A DNA stretch of 64,000 bases from Cytobacillus massiliigabonensis (lineage in GTDB: Bacteria > Bacillota > Bacilli > Bacillales > Cytobacillaceae). Position 1 is the stretch's first letter; every line of letters begins with the position of its first letter. Of this stretch, positions 52,197-61,845 are shown piece by piece. The stretch lies in contig NZ_LT904904.1 of the NCBI RefSeq assembly GCF_900199725.1, positions 581,259 through 645,258 of the forward strand, in the 5' to 3' direction. A program made the translations under genes and the position numbers. The notes beneath the pieces are model-generated. The model saw nothing but the letters and a program-made list of their open reading frames with translations. It had not been told where the DNA came from and did no database searches.

Positions 52197-52988
52197 ATGG
52201 AGAAAATAGCAAAGAAATATCTGAAAATATATCGTAATCCTGCTGAGACGAATGATGTTTATACATATGCAGATTGGGAAGAATATTTAAACCAGCAAAT
52301 TGAGACATGCGCAAGAATTAACGAAAGAAGAAAAGATTCGGATATCACGATATATTTAGCCTTAATAAAAAATCCATATTTATTGGGTTTGTCTCAAGCT
52401 TTTCAGAATAATGATTATGAGTTGCTGAATAATGCCATTTATCATTACAGCAAACATAGATTACTAGATATGAAAGCTGGCGGATATGATCATTGTCTAT
52501 ATTTCTGGAAAGTGATGGATAGCATGGTCTGTAATTACAAAGAGGTTATTGAGAAGTGTTTGCCAGAGGAGTTGGGGCTATGCAAGAATGGATATCCTTT
52601 TTATGTAGTTGCCAGTAATTTGCTTATGTCATTATGGTATAAAAATCAGCAGTGGATGGAGCATGCTTATCCGGCAGGAGAAAAATTTTTGAGTCAAAAG
52701 AAGGGGATATGGGAAAAAGCAATTGTTTCCTATCTAATGGCACTATCGAATAATGATATGGAAAAAGCAACGGAAGCATTGGGTGATGTATGTAAATATT
52801 CGACAAGAATGGATCGCCCTAAAATCTATAAATGCTTTTGTACAGAAGCGCATGGGCTATATCAGATAGCCAGATACGTTTTAAAAGAAGAGGAGTTCAA
52901 TCGAATCGGAATGCCTGCCAATGATAATTTTTGCAAAGGATTGATCTCGTGGCAGAGCGAACATCATTACCCGGAACGGGGAGAATGA
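52197..52988 (+). CDS. Imm49-like immunity protein, possibly 3'-truncated
   Basis: A 263-aa helical protein that resembles the Imm49 family (NNAIYHYSKHRLLDM, YFWKVMDSMVCNY and FNRIGMPANDNFCKGLISW). Such proteins neutralise toxins of contact-dependent or LXG systems. The start was chosen at the ATG at 52197 behind AGAGGAG; the frame from 52146 has no such site. The frame ends at HYPERGE. The next bases encode HYPEELDVMNHIL in another frame, so the true C-terminus may have been lost by a frameshift. Confidence 0.62.
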   Translation: MEKIAKKYLKIYRNPAETNDVYTYADWEEYLNQQIETCARINERRKDSDITIYLALIKNPYLLGLSQAFQNNDYELLNNAIYHYSKHRLLDMKAGGYDHCLYFWKVMDSMVCNYKEVIEKCLPEELGLCKNGYPFYVVASNLLMSLWYKNQQWMEHAYPAGEKFLSQKKGIWEKAIVSYLMALSNNDMEKATEALGDVCKYSTRMDRPKIYKCFCTEAHGLYQIARYVLKEEEFNRIGMPANDNFCKGLISWQSEHHYPERGE

Positions 52989-53150
52989 TCGTACATTATC
53001 CGGAAGAGCTTGATGTGATGAACCATATTTTAGACCTGCCATTGCCAAGGTGTATTTTAGAAGGAAGCGGGAGCCGAAAAAACAATAGACATAGAACAAA
53101 TGAAAAAGAACTTGATTGCGGCGTTTGCGGGCGTTGATTATGAAGAATGA
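52985..53150 (+). pseudogene. frameshifted tail, probably of the Imm49-like gene
   Basis: Behind the stop, a second frame reads MIVHYPEELDVMNHILDLPL and PRCILEG. A third frame then reads AEKTIDIEQMKKNLIAAF and ends in DYEE at 53148-53150. Both are protein-like and lack their own starts. They could be the original C-terminus broken twice, or the tail of another immunity gene. Confidence 0.45.
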
Positions 53151-53237
53151 ACGCTGTTTTTCGTTGTAGTTATTGACCTATATGGTTAAATCAAGAATGC
53201 ATGTACAAAAATTAGCCGTGGAAGGCGAGGCTGAAAA

Positions 53238-54587
53238 ATGGAGGATCTTCAATTTCTTATTTCAAGATGGAAACAAATACTGCAAAAATTAGAGAAGAAT
53301 AACGGCAAAGTCTACCAAATGGAAATTGGCGAAAAGGCAACACAGCAGGAGATTGAGGCGAAAGAAAAGGAGTTAGGGTGTCAATTGCCTCCTTCATATA
53401 AATACATAGTACAAAACATAGGAAAATCCCTCTCTTTTTATTACTCATTTTCTGAGGATACAATGATTCCCAGTGAATTTAGCGAAATATTTTCAGGAGA
53501 GATCCATTGGAATATCGACTGTCTTCAGAATTTAACTAGGTTAGCTGACCAACTAATGGAGGATGGAGAAGATTACGGAGAAACGCTTAGAGGGAAATTA
53601 GAGTTCGCTCACGCCGGTAATGGAGATGTTTATGCATTCGATATATCTGTTGACAGAGATGAAAAGCCAGTTATTTATTGGGATCATGAGGAAGACACGG
53701 TTAACTATATTGCCGATTCATTTATCGATTATTTATTGAAAATTACTGAAATTGGGTGTGTTGGCAGTGAAAAATGGCAGTTTGAATATTTTCTAAGCGA
53801 TTCGGGATTGGATACTGCAAGTCTAGCAGCTGTAAAGTGGAAGCAATGGTTTGAGACATTTTCAGAGACAGCATTAGAAGATGTGAAAAATAATATGGAA
53901 CAGCTAGCAGCCTTTGTTGTCTATCGAGGGAAAATAGATGAAGAAACAATCGATTTTTTCATGAAATTTAATAGACATGAACTATTTCAGTTCCTATTAA
54001 CAGAATTAAAAGGAACATTTAAAGAACAGAAACTAATATGTGAGATTATTGGTCGAGTTCTAGGATTTTACGCTGAGGCATGGGTTACCAGCCTCTGGGA
54101 TGCGAAGCCAGATCATATCGATACTAGATTACGTTCGTACTTAACTTCTATGTGTATAAGTAAAGATAAAGGATTACCCTTCGTATTGAATTTTCTTGAA
54201 CAAGCTATTAAAAAGTTAAATGGGTATGAAGCACTTTCTCATCTTGGTGATTTTCATTCGAGGGATGTGATTTCCTGGATGGAGAACCATGTGACATTTC
54301 CTGTGACAGACGGATGGGACGAATTATTCGTAAGGTCAAACTTTTCATGGGATGACATAGAAAGGTGGACCTCTTTAGAGGAGAAGCATGAAGCAACTGT
54401 CATTCATGCATTAGAAAAGCATGTCCGGGAGAAAGCAGCAAATAATAGATTTGCTTATGCTATACCAGGACTTCCTGCAAAATCAGAATTTCTTGATTTT
54501 CTAGTTGAATTACGCAATAAACAAGTGTTAAAAAAACGAATCTTGCTTATTGAAAATGTTATCCAAAACATACATATATTATATTGA
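53238..54587 (+). CDS. SMI1/KNR4 (SUKH) family protein, long form
   Basis: A 449-aa protein. Residues about 30-170 match the SUKH-1 domain (EIEAKEKELGCQLPPSYKYI, FAHAGNGDVYAFDI and PVIYWDHEEDTVNYIADSF). The remaining 280 residues are helical and may be HEAT-like, without a motif I recognise. The family mostly provides immunity against polymorphic toxins, but some members serve other roles. The ATG is 7 bases behind GGCGAGG. It is the last of the immunity block. Confidence 0.8.
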   Translation: MEDLQFLISRWKQILQKLEKNNGKVYQMEIGEKATQQEIEAKEKELGCQLPPSYKYIVQNIGKSLSFYYSFSEDTMIPSEFSEIFSGEIHWNIDCLQNLTRLADQLMEDGEDYGETLRGKLEFAHAGNGDVYAFDISVDRDEKPVIYWDHEEDTVNYIADSFIDYLLKITEIGCVGSEKWQFEYFLSDSGLDTASLAAVKWKQWFETFSETALEDVKNNMEQLAAFVVYRGKIDEETIDFFMKFNRHELFQFLLTELKGTFKEQKLICEIIGRVLGFYAEAWVTSLWDAKPDHIDTRLRSYLTSMCISKDKGLPFVLNFLEQAIKKLNGYEALSHLGDFHSRDVISWMENHVTFPVTDGWDELFVRSNFSWDDIERWTSLEEKHEATVIHALEKHVREKAANNRFAYAIPGLPAKSEFLDFLVELRNKQVLKKRILLIENVIQNIHILY

Positions 54588-54654
54588 GAATAAAGGGACA
54601 CGGGGGCTGGCCCTTCGTCCCGATACCTTGTTAAGTAACATTCTGGAATAACAA

Positions 54655-54680
54655 AGAGCCGATAATGTTTGGCTCTCTGT
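54655..54680. terminator. terminator between convergent genes
   Basis: The stem AGAGCC/GGCTCT with a 10-base loop is followed by CTGTTTC. It lies between the SUKH gene and the transpeptidase gene, amid two GGGACA-type motifs (54595, 54697). Confidence 0.5.
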
Positions 54681-54726
54681 TTCTATTATTAACTCCAGAC
54701 AAGGTTCCTGCCCCTCTGACCCTCAA

Positions 54727-55818
54727 TTAATTGATTGTAACTTCCGTTTGCAGCGGTAAATTTTTGTATAGCCATTCCACATCAGTGTTTAACATTCGAA
54801 TGCATCCTAAACTGACGTTGCCTCCAATGGAGGATGGATCGTTCGTTCCATGAATCCCGTATTTTGTTCCCTTTGTTCCTGGTACATCGAGACCAAGCCA
54901 ATGACTGCCTAAAGGATTCTTTGGATCGCCTCCAGGAATTCCCTTTGTGCTATACCATGGTTTCTCGATTTTATTAATGATTTTATACGTTCCTTCAGGT
55001 GTGAATGATGAATTTTTTCCTGTTCCTACTGAAAAAGTTTTTATTACTTTCTTGTCTTGATATACAAGAAGCTGGTTTGTTTTTTTTGAAATGACAAGGC
55101 TGTACCCGGCAGTCGACTTGTTATTATCTTTATTTTCTGACATCTTTTGCAATACATAAGGACCTGGAATCTGCAGTGTTTCCCCATATTTCAATTGGTC
55201 TGGATTATTGATTCCATTAAAATTTGCTAATGACACACGATAGGAAGCGTTTCCATAGTATTTCCTCGAAATACTCGCAAATGTTTCACCCTTACTTACC
55301 GTATGATAAAACATAAACTCAGGATCAGGAATATTCAGCTTCGTCCCTACACGAATCTCTTTTGCCGGATTTGTAATCCCGTTAAAAGAAGCAATCTTAT
55401 TCTGATACTGACTGCTTGAAAAATAGAGCATAGTAATACTAAAAAGTGTTTCCTTCTTCTTCACTTCATGTTCAATCACACGAATGTCTTCTTTCTTTTT
55501 CTCTACATTTTGACAAGTGCATTTCTTCTCTGCTTTTGTCTGTATAGCGTCTACTTTTATTTCAGTTTTTAACTCCTGTTTCTCTGCTGAAGCTAAAACT
55601 TGCTCCTGATTTTCATTCTTTTTTGATGGCTTAATTTCTTCCTCACTTTGAAAAAGCTGATTCGAACTTGAATAAATAATTGGTACGGCTACAAAAAGAC
55701 TGATTAAAAAGAAAAGCATGATAAAGGTGAATAAGAAGTTCCTTTTTTTTCGTCTCCTATTTTTATAATGCTTAGACCGAGAAAGCATCTTTTCTTGAAC
55801 ATCCTTCGTATTCGACAT
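54727..55818 (-). CDS. LysM-containing L,D-transpeptidase (YkuD)
   Basis: A 363-aa membrane-anchored enzyme that forms 3-3 crosslinks or attaches peptides in peptidoglycan. A basic cytoplasmic start and one membrane segment (about 31-50) are followed by a Lys/Glu-rich linker, two LysM repeats (about 120-165 and 172-217) and a YkuD domain (about 235-363). The active site HGTNDPSSIGGNVSLGCIRM is complete, with the catalytic Cys. The ATG at 55818 follows GAGGGGAAG; the upstream part of the frame to 55899 is rejected. Confidence 0.92.
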   Translation of the reverse strand: MSNTKDVQEKMLSRSKHYKNRRRKKRNFLFTFIMLFFLISLFVAVPIIYSSSNQLFQSEEEIKPSKKNENQEQVLASAEKQELKTEIKVDAIQTKAEKKCTCQNVEKKKEDIRVIEHEVKKKETLFSITMLYFSSSQYQNKIASFNGITNPAKEIRVGTKLNIPDPEFMFYHTVSKGETFASISRKYYGNASYRVSLANFNGINNPDQLKYGETLQIPGPYVLQKMSENKDNNKSTAGYSLVISKKTNQLLVYQDKKVIKTFSVGTGKNSSFTPEGTYKIINKIEKPWYSTKGIPGGDPKNPLGSHWLGLDVPGTKGTKYGIHGTNDPSSIGGNVSLGCIRMLNTDVEWLYKNLPLQTEVTIN

Positions 55819-56162
55819 TTTTCTTCCCCTCACACTAAAATTTAACAAAATCCACCAAATTATAGCGCGTTTTGGCGGGAAATAAAGCGGAAATAACAAA
55901 AATAGGTCTACTAAAAATACAAATCACACCTTTATAACCAATTTTTGTTAACAATTTGATAAAAATCTAGTCAAAACAAACCTATCACACCTATTACCTT
56001 TTACTTAGGGAACAGAGAGAGTTTACTAGTATTGCCAGTTATAGTAAGATGTTGGTTTTTTAAAACTGCTATGTTGCGGGACCAGGTTCCTGTCCTGCTA
56101 AATATTAAAATTTAAATTAATTTGCTAGTATTCAGTCCACTTCTGTTAAAATAGAATTAAAG

Positions 56163-56211
56163 GTTTATAGAGATTCTATAAACTATTTTTCTCTGTCAGA
56201 ATGTTCTGGCA
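56163..56211 (+). promoter_or_regulatory. two hairpins in the leader of the SLH nucleotidase
   Basis: GTTTATAGA/TCTATAAAC with a 3-base loop is followed by TATTTTT and resembles an attenuator. A second stem CTGTCAGAA/TTCTGGCAG follows. The start codon is at 56245. Function is inferred from position only. The rest of 55819-56162 has no gene; a GGGACCAGGTTCCTGTCC motif lies at 56079. Confidence 0.4.
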
Positions 56212-56244
56212 GAAAATTACATAATCTTGAGGAGGAATAGTTGG

Positions 56245-58479
56245 ATGGCTTATTTACCAAAGTCTTATCGAAAGTTTTTAGCAACAGCTTCAGCGGCTGC
56301 TCTAGTAGTTTCGCTTGCTGCGCCTGCTGCCAATGCAGCTGAAACAAAGCAATTTTCTGATGTAAAGGGAGATTTCTGGGCTTTTAAAGAAATTTATAGT
56401 TTAGTAGATAGCGGTGTGATCAGCGGCTATGAAGATGGTACTTTTAAACCTAGTACTGCGATCATTAGAGGGCAAGCGGCTAATCTATTAACTAAGGCAT
56501 TGAAGCTTCCAATTCCAACTGATTTGAAGGCGTTTTCAGACGTAAGCGAGAAGTCTTCTTTCGCTCATGGTGCAGCAGCAGCGAAGCAAGCGGGCATCTT
56601 TACTGGATCCAACAATAAATTTGGAGCTGCAGACGTATTAACGCGTGAACAAATGGCAACTGTTTTAGTCCGTGCATTTGACTTGAAAGCTACAGATAAG
56701 GAAGTTACATTCACAGATGCGGATAAAATTAGTGCATCACATAAGGAAAATGTAACAATCCTTGCACAAAACGGAATTACAACTGGAAAAGAAGATGGAT
56801 CATTTGATCCGAAAGCATCCGTTAACCGTGCAACTTTTGCGACATTCCTGTATCGTGCGATTGAAAAGTCAAATCAAGAAAAGCCAGAGGATACGTATAA
56901 GTTATCTTTAATGCATACAAATGATACACATGCCCATTTAGATACGATAGCAAAACGTGCAACAGCTATTAAAAATGTAAGAGCAGAAAAGCCAAATGCC
57001 TTGTTAATTGATGCAGGGGATGTTCTGACAGGAACACTTTATTTTAATGAGTTTAAAGGACAAGCTGATTTAGCTTTCATGAACTATTTAAAATATGATG
57101 TCATGACTTTTGGGAACCATGAATTTGACTTAGGCAGTTCGGATGATGGCCATAAGGCATTAGCAGAGTTCATCAAAGGAGCGAAATTCCCATTTGTAAG
57201 TGCGAATGTTGATTTCTCAAAGGATGAGCTATTTAAAGATGTATATAAAGGCGGAACCATTGCGGATTCTCCAGCAGAAGGCACCATTTTCAGCGGTATT
57301 GTGAAAGAGGTAAATGGAGAAAAGGTTGGGATCTTTGGTATAACAACAGCAGAGACAGCTGAAATTTCAAGCCCAGGAAAAGTTGAATTCCAAAATTATC
57401 TAGAAAAGGCGAAACAAACGGTTCAAGCATTCGAGGATAAAGGAATTAACAAAATTATCGCTGTTTCCCATATCGGATATGATGATAATGTTGCTTATGA
57501 CAATGATCTTGAGCTAGCAGCTGCTGTAGATGGCATCGACATCATTGTTGGCGGACACACCCATACACAACTAGATGAGCCAGTCGTGATTGAGAAGGAT
57601 AAGAGCGGGAAAGAAAAAGATCCTACTGTCATTGTTCAAGCATACCAATACAGTGATTTCCTTGGAACACTTGATGTTGAATTTGATAAGGATGGAAAAG
57701 TAGTTGGACAAGCTGGGGAATTGATTAAGGTCGCAGACCAGGCTGAAGATCCAGAAGCAGCAGAAATGCTTAAACAATATTCAAGCAAAGTTGCAGTAAT
57801 TAAGAATCAAGAAGTCGGTGCAGTTGCTGCTGTAGAATTGCCAAATCCTCGTCAAGGTTCGGGCTCGCTAGAAAGTGTAAGAAGCAATGAGACGGCATTA
57901 GGAAACTTAATTACTGATGGGATGCTAGATAAAGCGAAGGAATTTAATCCGAATACGGTTATTGCTATGCAAAACGGCGGAGGAATCCGAGCAGCTATTG
58001 ATGCAGGACCAATCACTTTAGGTGAAATTCTGACTACATTATCTTTCGGCAATACGCTGGCAACAGTGAAATTAACGGGTGCAGAAATTTTAGAAACGCT
58101 AGAGCATAGTGTAAAAGAGGCACCGAAAGAACATGGCAGATTCCTGCATGTATCAGGAATGAAATTTACTTATGACAGTTCAAAACCAGCAGGTGAAAGA
58201 ATTGTCACTGTTGAGGTTGCTGAAAAAGCCGGCGAATTCACACCGCTAGATAAAGAAAAGGAATATGTCGTTGCAACAAACGGCTTTACGGCAAAAGGCC
58301 AAGAGGGCTATGAGGCACTTGGTAAAGCATACAAGGAAGGCCGCGTAACAGATTTAGGATTTGCTGATTGGGAAAACTTAAGAGATTATGTAATCAAGTT
58401 AAAAACAGTGGAACCAAAAATCGAAGGCCGTATTATCGATTTAGCAACAAAAACTGGAGCGCCTGTTATAGCTGAATAA
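56245..58479 (+). CDS. SLH-anchored 5'-nucleotidase (UshA-type)
   Basis: A 744-aa surface enzyme that dephosphorylates nucleotides outside the cell. The signal peptide ends AANAAE. Three SLH repeats (about 30-75, 90-135 and 150-195, with GVISGYEDGTFKP and GITTGKEDGSFDP) precede a metallophosphatase domain (about 220-480) with LMHTNDTHAHLD, DAGDVLTG, GNHEFDLG and GGHTHTQLD. A 5'-nucleotidase C-terminal domain (about 520-700) has NGGGIRAAID and the substrate-ring loop. The ATG at 56245 follows GAGGAGG. Its SLH part is close to that of the S-layer protein at 62583. Confidence 0.93.
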   Translation: MAYLPKSYRKFLATASAAALVVSLAAPAANAAETKQFSDVKGDFWAFKEIYSLVDSGVISGYEDGTFKPSTAIIRGQAANLLTKALKLPIPTDLKAFSDVSEKSSFAHGAAAAKQAGIFTGSNNKFGAADVLTREQMATVLVRAFDLKATDKEVTFTDADKISASHKENVTILAQNGITTGKEDGSFDPKASVNRATFATFLYRAIEKSNQEKPEDTYKLSLMHTNDTHAHLDTIAKRATAIKNVRAEKPNALLIDAGDVLTGTLYFNEFKGQADLAFMNYLKYDVMTFGNHEFDLGSSDDGHKALAEFIKGAKFPFVSANVDFSKDELFKDVYKGGTIADSPAEGTIFSGIVKEVNGEKVGIFGITTAETAEISSPGKVEFQNYLEKAKQTVQAFEDKGINKIIAVSHIGYDDNVAYDNDLELAAAVDGIDIIVGGHTHTQLDEPVVIEKDKSGKEKDPTVIVQAYQYSDFLGTLDVEFDKDGKVVGQAGELIKVADQAEDPEAAEMLKQYSSKVAVIKNQEVGAVAAVELPNPRQGSGSLESVRSNETALGNLITDGMLDKAKEFNPNTVIAMQNGGGIRAAIDAGPITLGEILTTLSFGNTLATVKLTGAEILETLEHSVKEAPKEHGRFLHVSGMKFTYDSSKPAGERIVTVEVAEKAGEFTPLDKEKEYVVATNGFTAKGQEGYEALGKAYKEGRVTDLGFADWENLRDYVIKLKTVEPKIEGRIIDLATKTGAPVIAE

Positions 58480-58499
58480 GCATAAAAGGGCAGAAAAAT

Positions 58500-58531
58500 A
58501 AAAGGCATCGTCCATATGGGCGATGCCTTTT
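58500..58531. terminator. bidirectional terminator
   Basis: The stem AAAGGCATCG-CC/GG-CGATGCCTTT separates the nucleotidase (plus) from the NlpC/P60 gene (minus). Confidence 0.85.
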
Positions 58532-58549
58532 ATCCTCAAGTGCAAATGT

Positions 58550-59545
58550 TTATTTATTATCAATCCCTCGGGATAGAAATACGGCAAATTGCGTTCTATT
58601 CACGAGTTCTTTTGGTGCAAAGGAACCATCTTCTTTGCCTGTAGTAATACCGGATGCAGCTAACTTCTGTATGTCATCTGCTGCATAATAGCCTTGTGGG
58701 ATATCAGTGAAAGATACGGCTGACTGTGCAGGTGCCAGTTCAAAGGCACGGGAAAAAATTATCGCTAGATGTTCTCTCGAAAGTGTTTCCTCTGGTCTGA
58801 AATTGCCAGCTTCATCCCCTTTGATAATGCCAGCCTTGTCAACAGCATTGATGGCACCTAATGCCCAATGATCTTCTGTTACATCATTGAATTTTTTTGA
58901 ACGGTCCGCAACAGGAAGCTCGAAGGCTTCAGCAAGCAATGCGGCTACTTCTCCGCGAGTGATTCGGAGATCGGGTTTAAATTGACTTCCCTCATAACCG
59001 ATAATAATTTCCTGCTTATTTAAATCAGCTATTTGCGATTCTGCCCAGAAACTAGAAGGAATGTCCTTGAACTGCCCGAGTGGCATTTGGTAATCCAATA
59101 CTCTTTTTGCCCCTATGTATCGTTCCTTCCAATAATAAGGATCGTCTAAACTAGAAAACATGACTCCCTTTGATGTGGAAGCATGAATAAATTGGTTATC
59201 GCCTAAGTAAATGCCGTCATGTGAAGGCCCATCTTTATATGTTTCAAAAAATACGATATCCCCTACACGAAGCTGAGCCCGATCAATATCTTTGCCAAAA
59301 TGATATTGATCAGCCGTCGTACGCGGCAGCTGTACACCCATTTTTTTAAAAACAAATTGGATATAGCCGGAGCAGTCAAAGCCTACAGGGCTAGTCCCGC
59401 CAAATTGATAAGGGGATCCAATATAAAGCTTTGATAGAGGCAAAATATGGTTGTAATTAATCGCAGCCGATGCTTCTATTTTTGGCTGATGAAAGGCTAG
59501 GATGGATACTCCTGCAATAAATGTCAGACATAGACGCTTGAACAT
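58550..59545 (-). CDS. NlpC/P60 endopeptidase with C-terminal SLH repeats
   Basis: A 331-aa exported cell-wall hydrolase. The signal peptide ends near KIEASA. The NlpC/P60 domain (about 30-150) has catalytic Cys in GFDCSGYIQF and His in PSHDGIYLGDNQFIHAS. Three SLH repeats follow (about 160-205, 220-265 and 280-325, with EIIIGYEGSQFKPDLRITRGE and GITTGKEDGSFAP). It is the mirror arrangement of the enzyme at 9335, where SLH precedes the catalytic part. The ATG follows GAGAGAGGAAGAG. Confidence 0.92.
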   Translation of the reverse strand: MFKRLCLTFIAGVSILAFHQPKIEASAAINYNHILPLSKLYIGSPYQFGGTSPVGFDCSGYIQFVFKKMGVQLPRTTADQYHFGKDIDRAQLRVGDIVFFETYKDGPSHDGIYLGDNQFIHASTSKGVMFSSLDDPYYWKERYIGAKRVLDYQMPLGQFKDIPSSFWAESQIADLNKQEIIIGYEGSQFKPDLRITRGEVAALLAEAFELPVADRSKKFNDVTEDHWALGAINAVDKAGIIKGDEAGNFRPEETLSREHLAIIFSRAFELAPAQSAVSFTDIPQGYYAADDIQKLAASGITTGKEDGSFAPKELVNRTQFAVFLSRGIDNK

Positions 59546-59640
59546 TAAAACTCTTCCTCTCTCTTCATTTAGCTGCTACTATCATAGCATTCTATTTAGA
59601 GACAGGACTAGACGAAAATTGTCGTATTTTTAGAGGAATG

Positions 59641-59671
59641 AAAAAATGCCCCTAAATTTAGGAGCATTTTC
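59641..59671 (-). terminator. rho-independent terminator of the yknX-like gene
   Basis: The stem AAAATGC-CTAAA/TTTAG-GCATTTT with T-tract on the minus strand ends the two-gene operon 60901-59677. Confidence 0.8.
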
Positions 59672-59676
59672 CAAGG

Positions 59677-60885
59677 TTAATTCAAAAATCCAGCTAACAA
59701 ATACTTTGCTTTTTCTTTTTTTGTCGTATTTTTCAAATCACTTTTCTGCAGTTTTTCAAGCTTTAAGGGAGTAAAAATGCTTATATTGTTTCCATGGATT
59801 TTGGCTGAATGAGGGATGATTTTCTCACCTTTTTCTATCCCTTTAGTTATCTCTATCATTCCACGCTCTTTCAAACCCGTTGTTACACTACGTTTTTCAA
59901 TTTCCCCACTTGATGTTAAGAGCCAAACATAACGTTTCTTTTTCTTCTTGTGCACACTTTCTTTAGGGACAATTAATGCATCTAGCACTTCATTGGTTAC
60001 GATATCTACTTTTGAATGGGCTCCAACAGAAGGTCCTTCTTCCTCTCCTTCAAAATGAACAGTGAAAGGAAATCTGCTCTCCTTGTCTACGCTGGGCTCA
60101 TTTTCAGGGAATGTTTGAACGTAAGACAGGGTACCTGTGATTTTTTCTTTTGCTTTGCTATTGTATACAAATGCCTTCATTCCTTCTTCGACTTTGAAGA
60201 CATCACTCTCAGAAAGTGTTCCATAAACAGATGGGGTTTCTGACATAAGCGTAAGAACCGGATTTTGCAAATCATAGCGAATTTCCTTTACAATTCCACT
60301 TGTTTGGCTTTGAATAGTGAGATCTGCCACATTATTATTCAAGCTTGTAAGCAGTTGTTCAATTTTTCCTATTTCATTTTCAAAGAAGGCAATTTCTAAC
60401 TCTTTGTCATATATTTCTTGTTCGATAGAGTGAGAAACGATTTGTTGTCCGGAGTCTTTTTCTTCCTCTGACTTGTTGTTCGTTTCAACAGATGATTGAT
60501 AGTCTGACAGCCGATCGATATGTGTTTCAAGGCTGTCAATTTTTCCTTCTAACTCCTCTTTTTCCGTCTGTAATCTTTCCTTTTCTAAATCAATATTATG
60601 GGACGTATACATATATAATGGCGTGTTTGCTTCGATTGTATCCCCTTGCTTAACTAAGAATTGATGGAATGAGCCATTTTTCTCATCGAAATAGTAATGG
60701 AATTCCTCAGTTGGTTTTCCTACACCTGAAGTACTAAGTGTTTGAACGATATCCTCTTGTTTAACGGGTGTCCATTTCTTAACATACTGTGTATGCTCGA
60801 TTTTACTGTTGCTTTTTATAATAAAAAAGATATTGATCATCATAAAAATAACACTTGCTAATAAGAAAAGCTGCCATTTTTTCAT
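59677..60885 (-). CDS. HlyD/YknX-type membrane fusion protein
   Basis: A 402-aa periplasmic-adaptor-like protein of an export system. One N-terminal membrane segment (5-25) is followed by a lipoyl-type half motif (FLVKQGDTIEANTPLYMY), a long coiled coil (about 97-195) and the second half with beta-barrel domain (QTSGIVKEIRYDLQN and VGAHSKVDIVTNEVLDALIVPKESV). B. subtilis YknX works with YknW, YknY and YknZ. Here only the YknW-like gene is next to it, and no ATPase or permease follows. It starts 15 bases behind the YknW-like stop. Confidence 0.83.
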   Translation of the reverse strand: MKKWQLFLLASVIFMMINIFFIIKSNSKIEHTQYVKKWTPVKQEDIVQTLSTSGVGKPTEEFHYYFDEKNGSFHQFLVKQGDTIEANTPLYMYTSHNIDLEKERLQTEKEELEGKIDSLETHIDRLSDYQSSVETNNKSEEEKDSGQQIVSHSIEQEIYDKELEIAFFENEIGKIEQLLTSLNNNVADLTIQSQTSGIVKEIRYDLQNPVLTLMSETPSVYGTLSESDVFKVEEGMKAFVYNSKAKEKITGTLSYVQTFPENEPSVDKESRFPFTVHFEGEEEGPSVGAHSKVDIVTNEVLDALIVPKESVHKKKKKRYVWLLTSSGEIEKRSVTTGLKERGMIEITKGIEKGEKIIPHSAKIHGNNISIFTPLKLEKLQKSDLKNTTKKEKAKYLLAGFLN

Positions 60886-60900
60886 AAGAGTACACCGCCT

Positions 60901-61563
60901 TTAGAGGAGATTTTCAATTTTTATATAGGATAAAAGAGCGGAAACTAACCAAAAGAAGCCATTAATCGCCATTACCATCCAAAAGATGAATATTGGTTCT
61001 TTGCTCGTTAATTCTTTTAATCCAAAGTATTGAAGAACCATTGCCAATACTTTAAAAATGGAAATCATACCGAAGAAATAGATTAGAATATCTGCATTTG
61101 TTATGTATTGCATAATCACGCCTAATGTGAAGGGGGACGACTCGGGATGAATGCCTAAAGAAATTGCAAATGGAATAAAAAGTGCTTTTTCGATTAAAAC
61201 TATTAATAAAACAAACACCTGAATGATGGCGATTTTCTTAAAAGAACCATCTGTTACACTCCAAAAAAATAGGCTAGGCAGGAAAACAATTAAAAATGGA
61301 TAGACAAGCCCGAAAAGCAGCTTTCCAGCAGCAAAAATAGCCTTCTTCATTTCAAATTCTGAGCCTGAAAGCTGATAAATTTCTTTAGAAATGGCTTCTG
61401 TCCCAATGCCGTAATAAGCATAGATGAATGAAATCGCTATACTTACAAGAGCTAACAAAGAAAATCGGGACCAGAACCCATTGTGTATTTCAGCATTTTT
61501 TAATTGATAGAAGAACGTTTGTGGATATCGAATATCCTTCAAAAACCTTATTCGATAGATCAT
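60901..61563 (-). CDS. Yip1/YknW-like membrane protein
   Basis: A 220-aa protein with about five membrane segments and a cytoplasmic N-terminus (IYRIRFLKDIRYPQTFFYQLKNAE). It resembles the Yip1 family to which YknW belongs, which helps assemble an ABC exporter. The start was chosen as the ATG at 61563, 7 bases behind GCGAGGGA; the frame to 61758 lacks a ribosome binding site. It is the first gene of a two-gene operon with the membrane fusion protein. Confidence 0.75.
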   Translation of the reverse strand: MIYRIRFLKDIRYPQTFFYQLKNAEIHNGFWSRFSLLALVSIAISFIYAYYGIGTEAISKEIYQLSGSEFEMKKAIFAAGKLLFGLVYPFLIVFLPSLFFWSVTDGSFKKIAIIQVFVLLIVLIEKALFIPFAISLGIHPESSPFTLGVIMQYITNADILIYFFGMISIFKVLAMVLQYFGLKELTSKEPIFIFWMVMAINGFFWLVSALLSYIKIENLL

Positions 61564-61845
61564 AAATGAAATCCCTCGCATCTTAGATTGTAGGTCAGAT
61601 CCTAACTCCCTTATTCTATCGTAAATCTGACAGATTTTACTAGTATTAGGGGGAGAGAAATTAATAGATAGGAAGGAAGTACTGAATAAGTAAGATATTT
61701 GACCATAAAAAAATGCACCCATTATTATGGATGCAAATGTAAATGCCGGTCTGCACATAAAGGCTTAATTAATCAGACCGACTATTTATTTATAAACAGA
61801 AAAAAGACCCACTGTTACCAGCAGTGGGCAAAAAGGAAAGATTGG

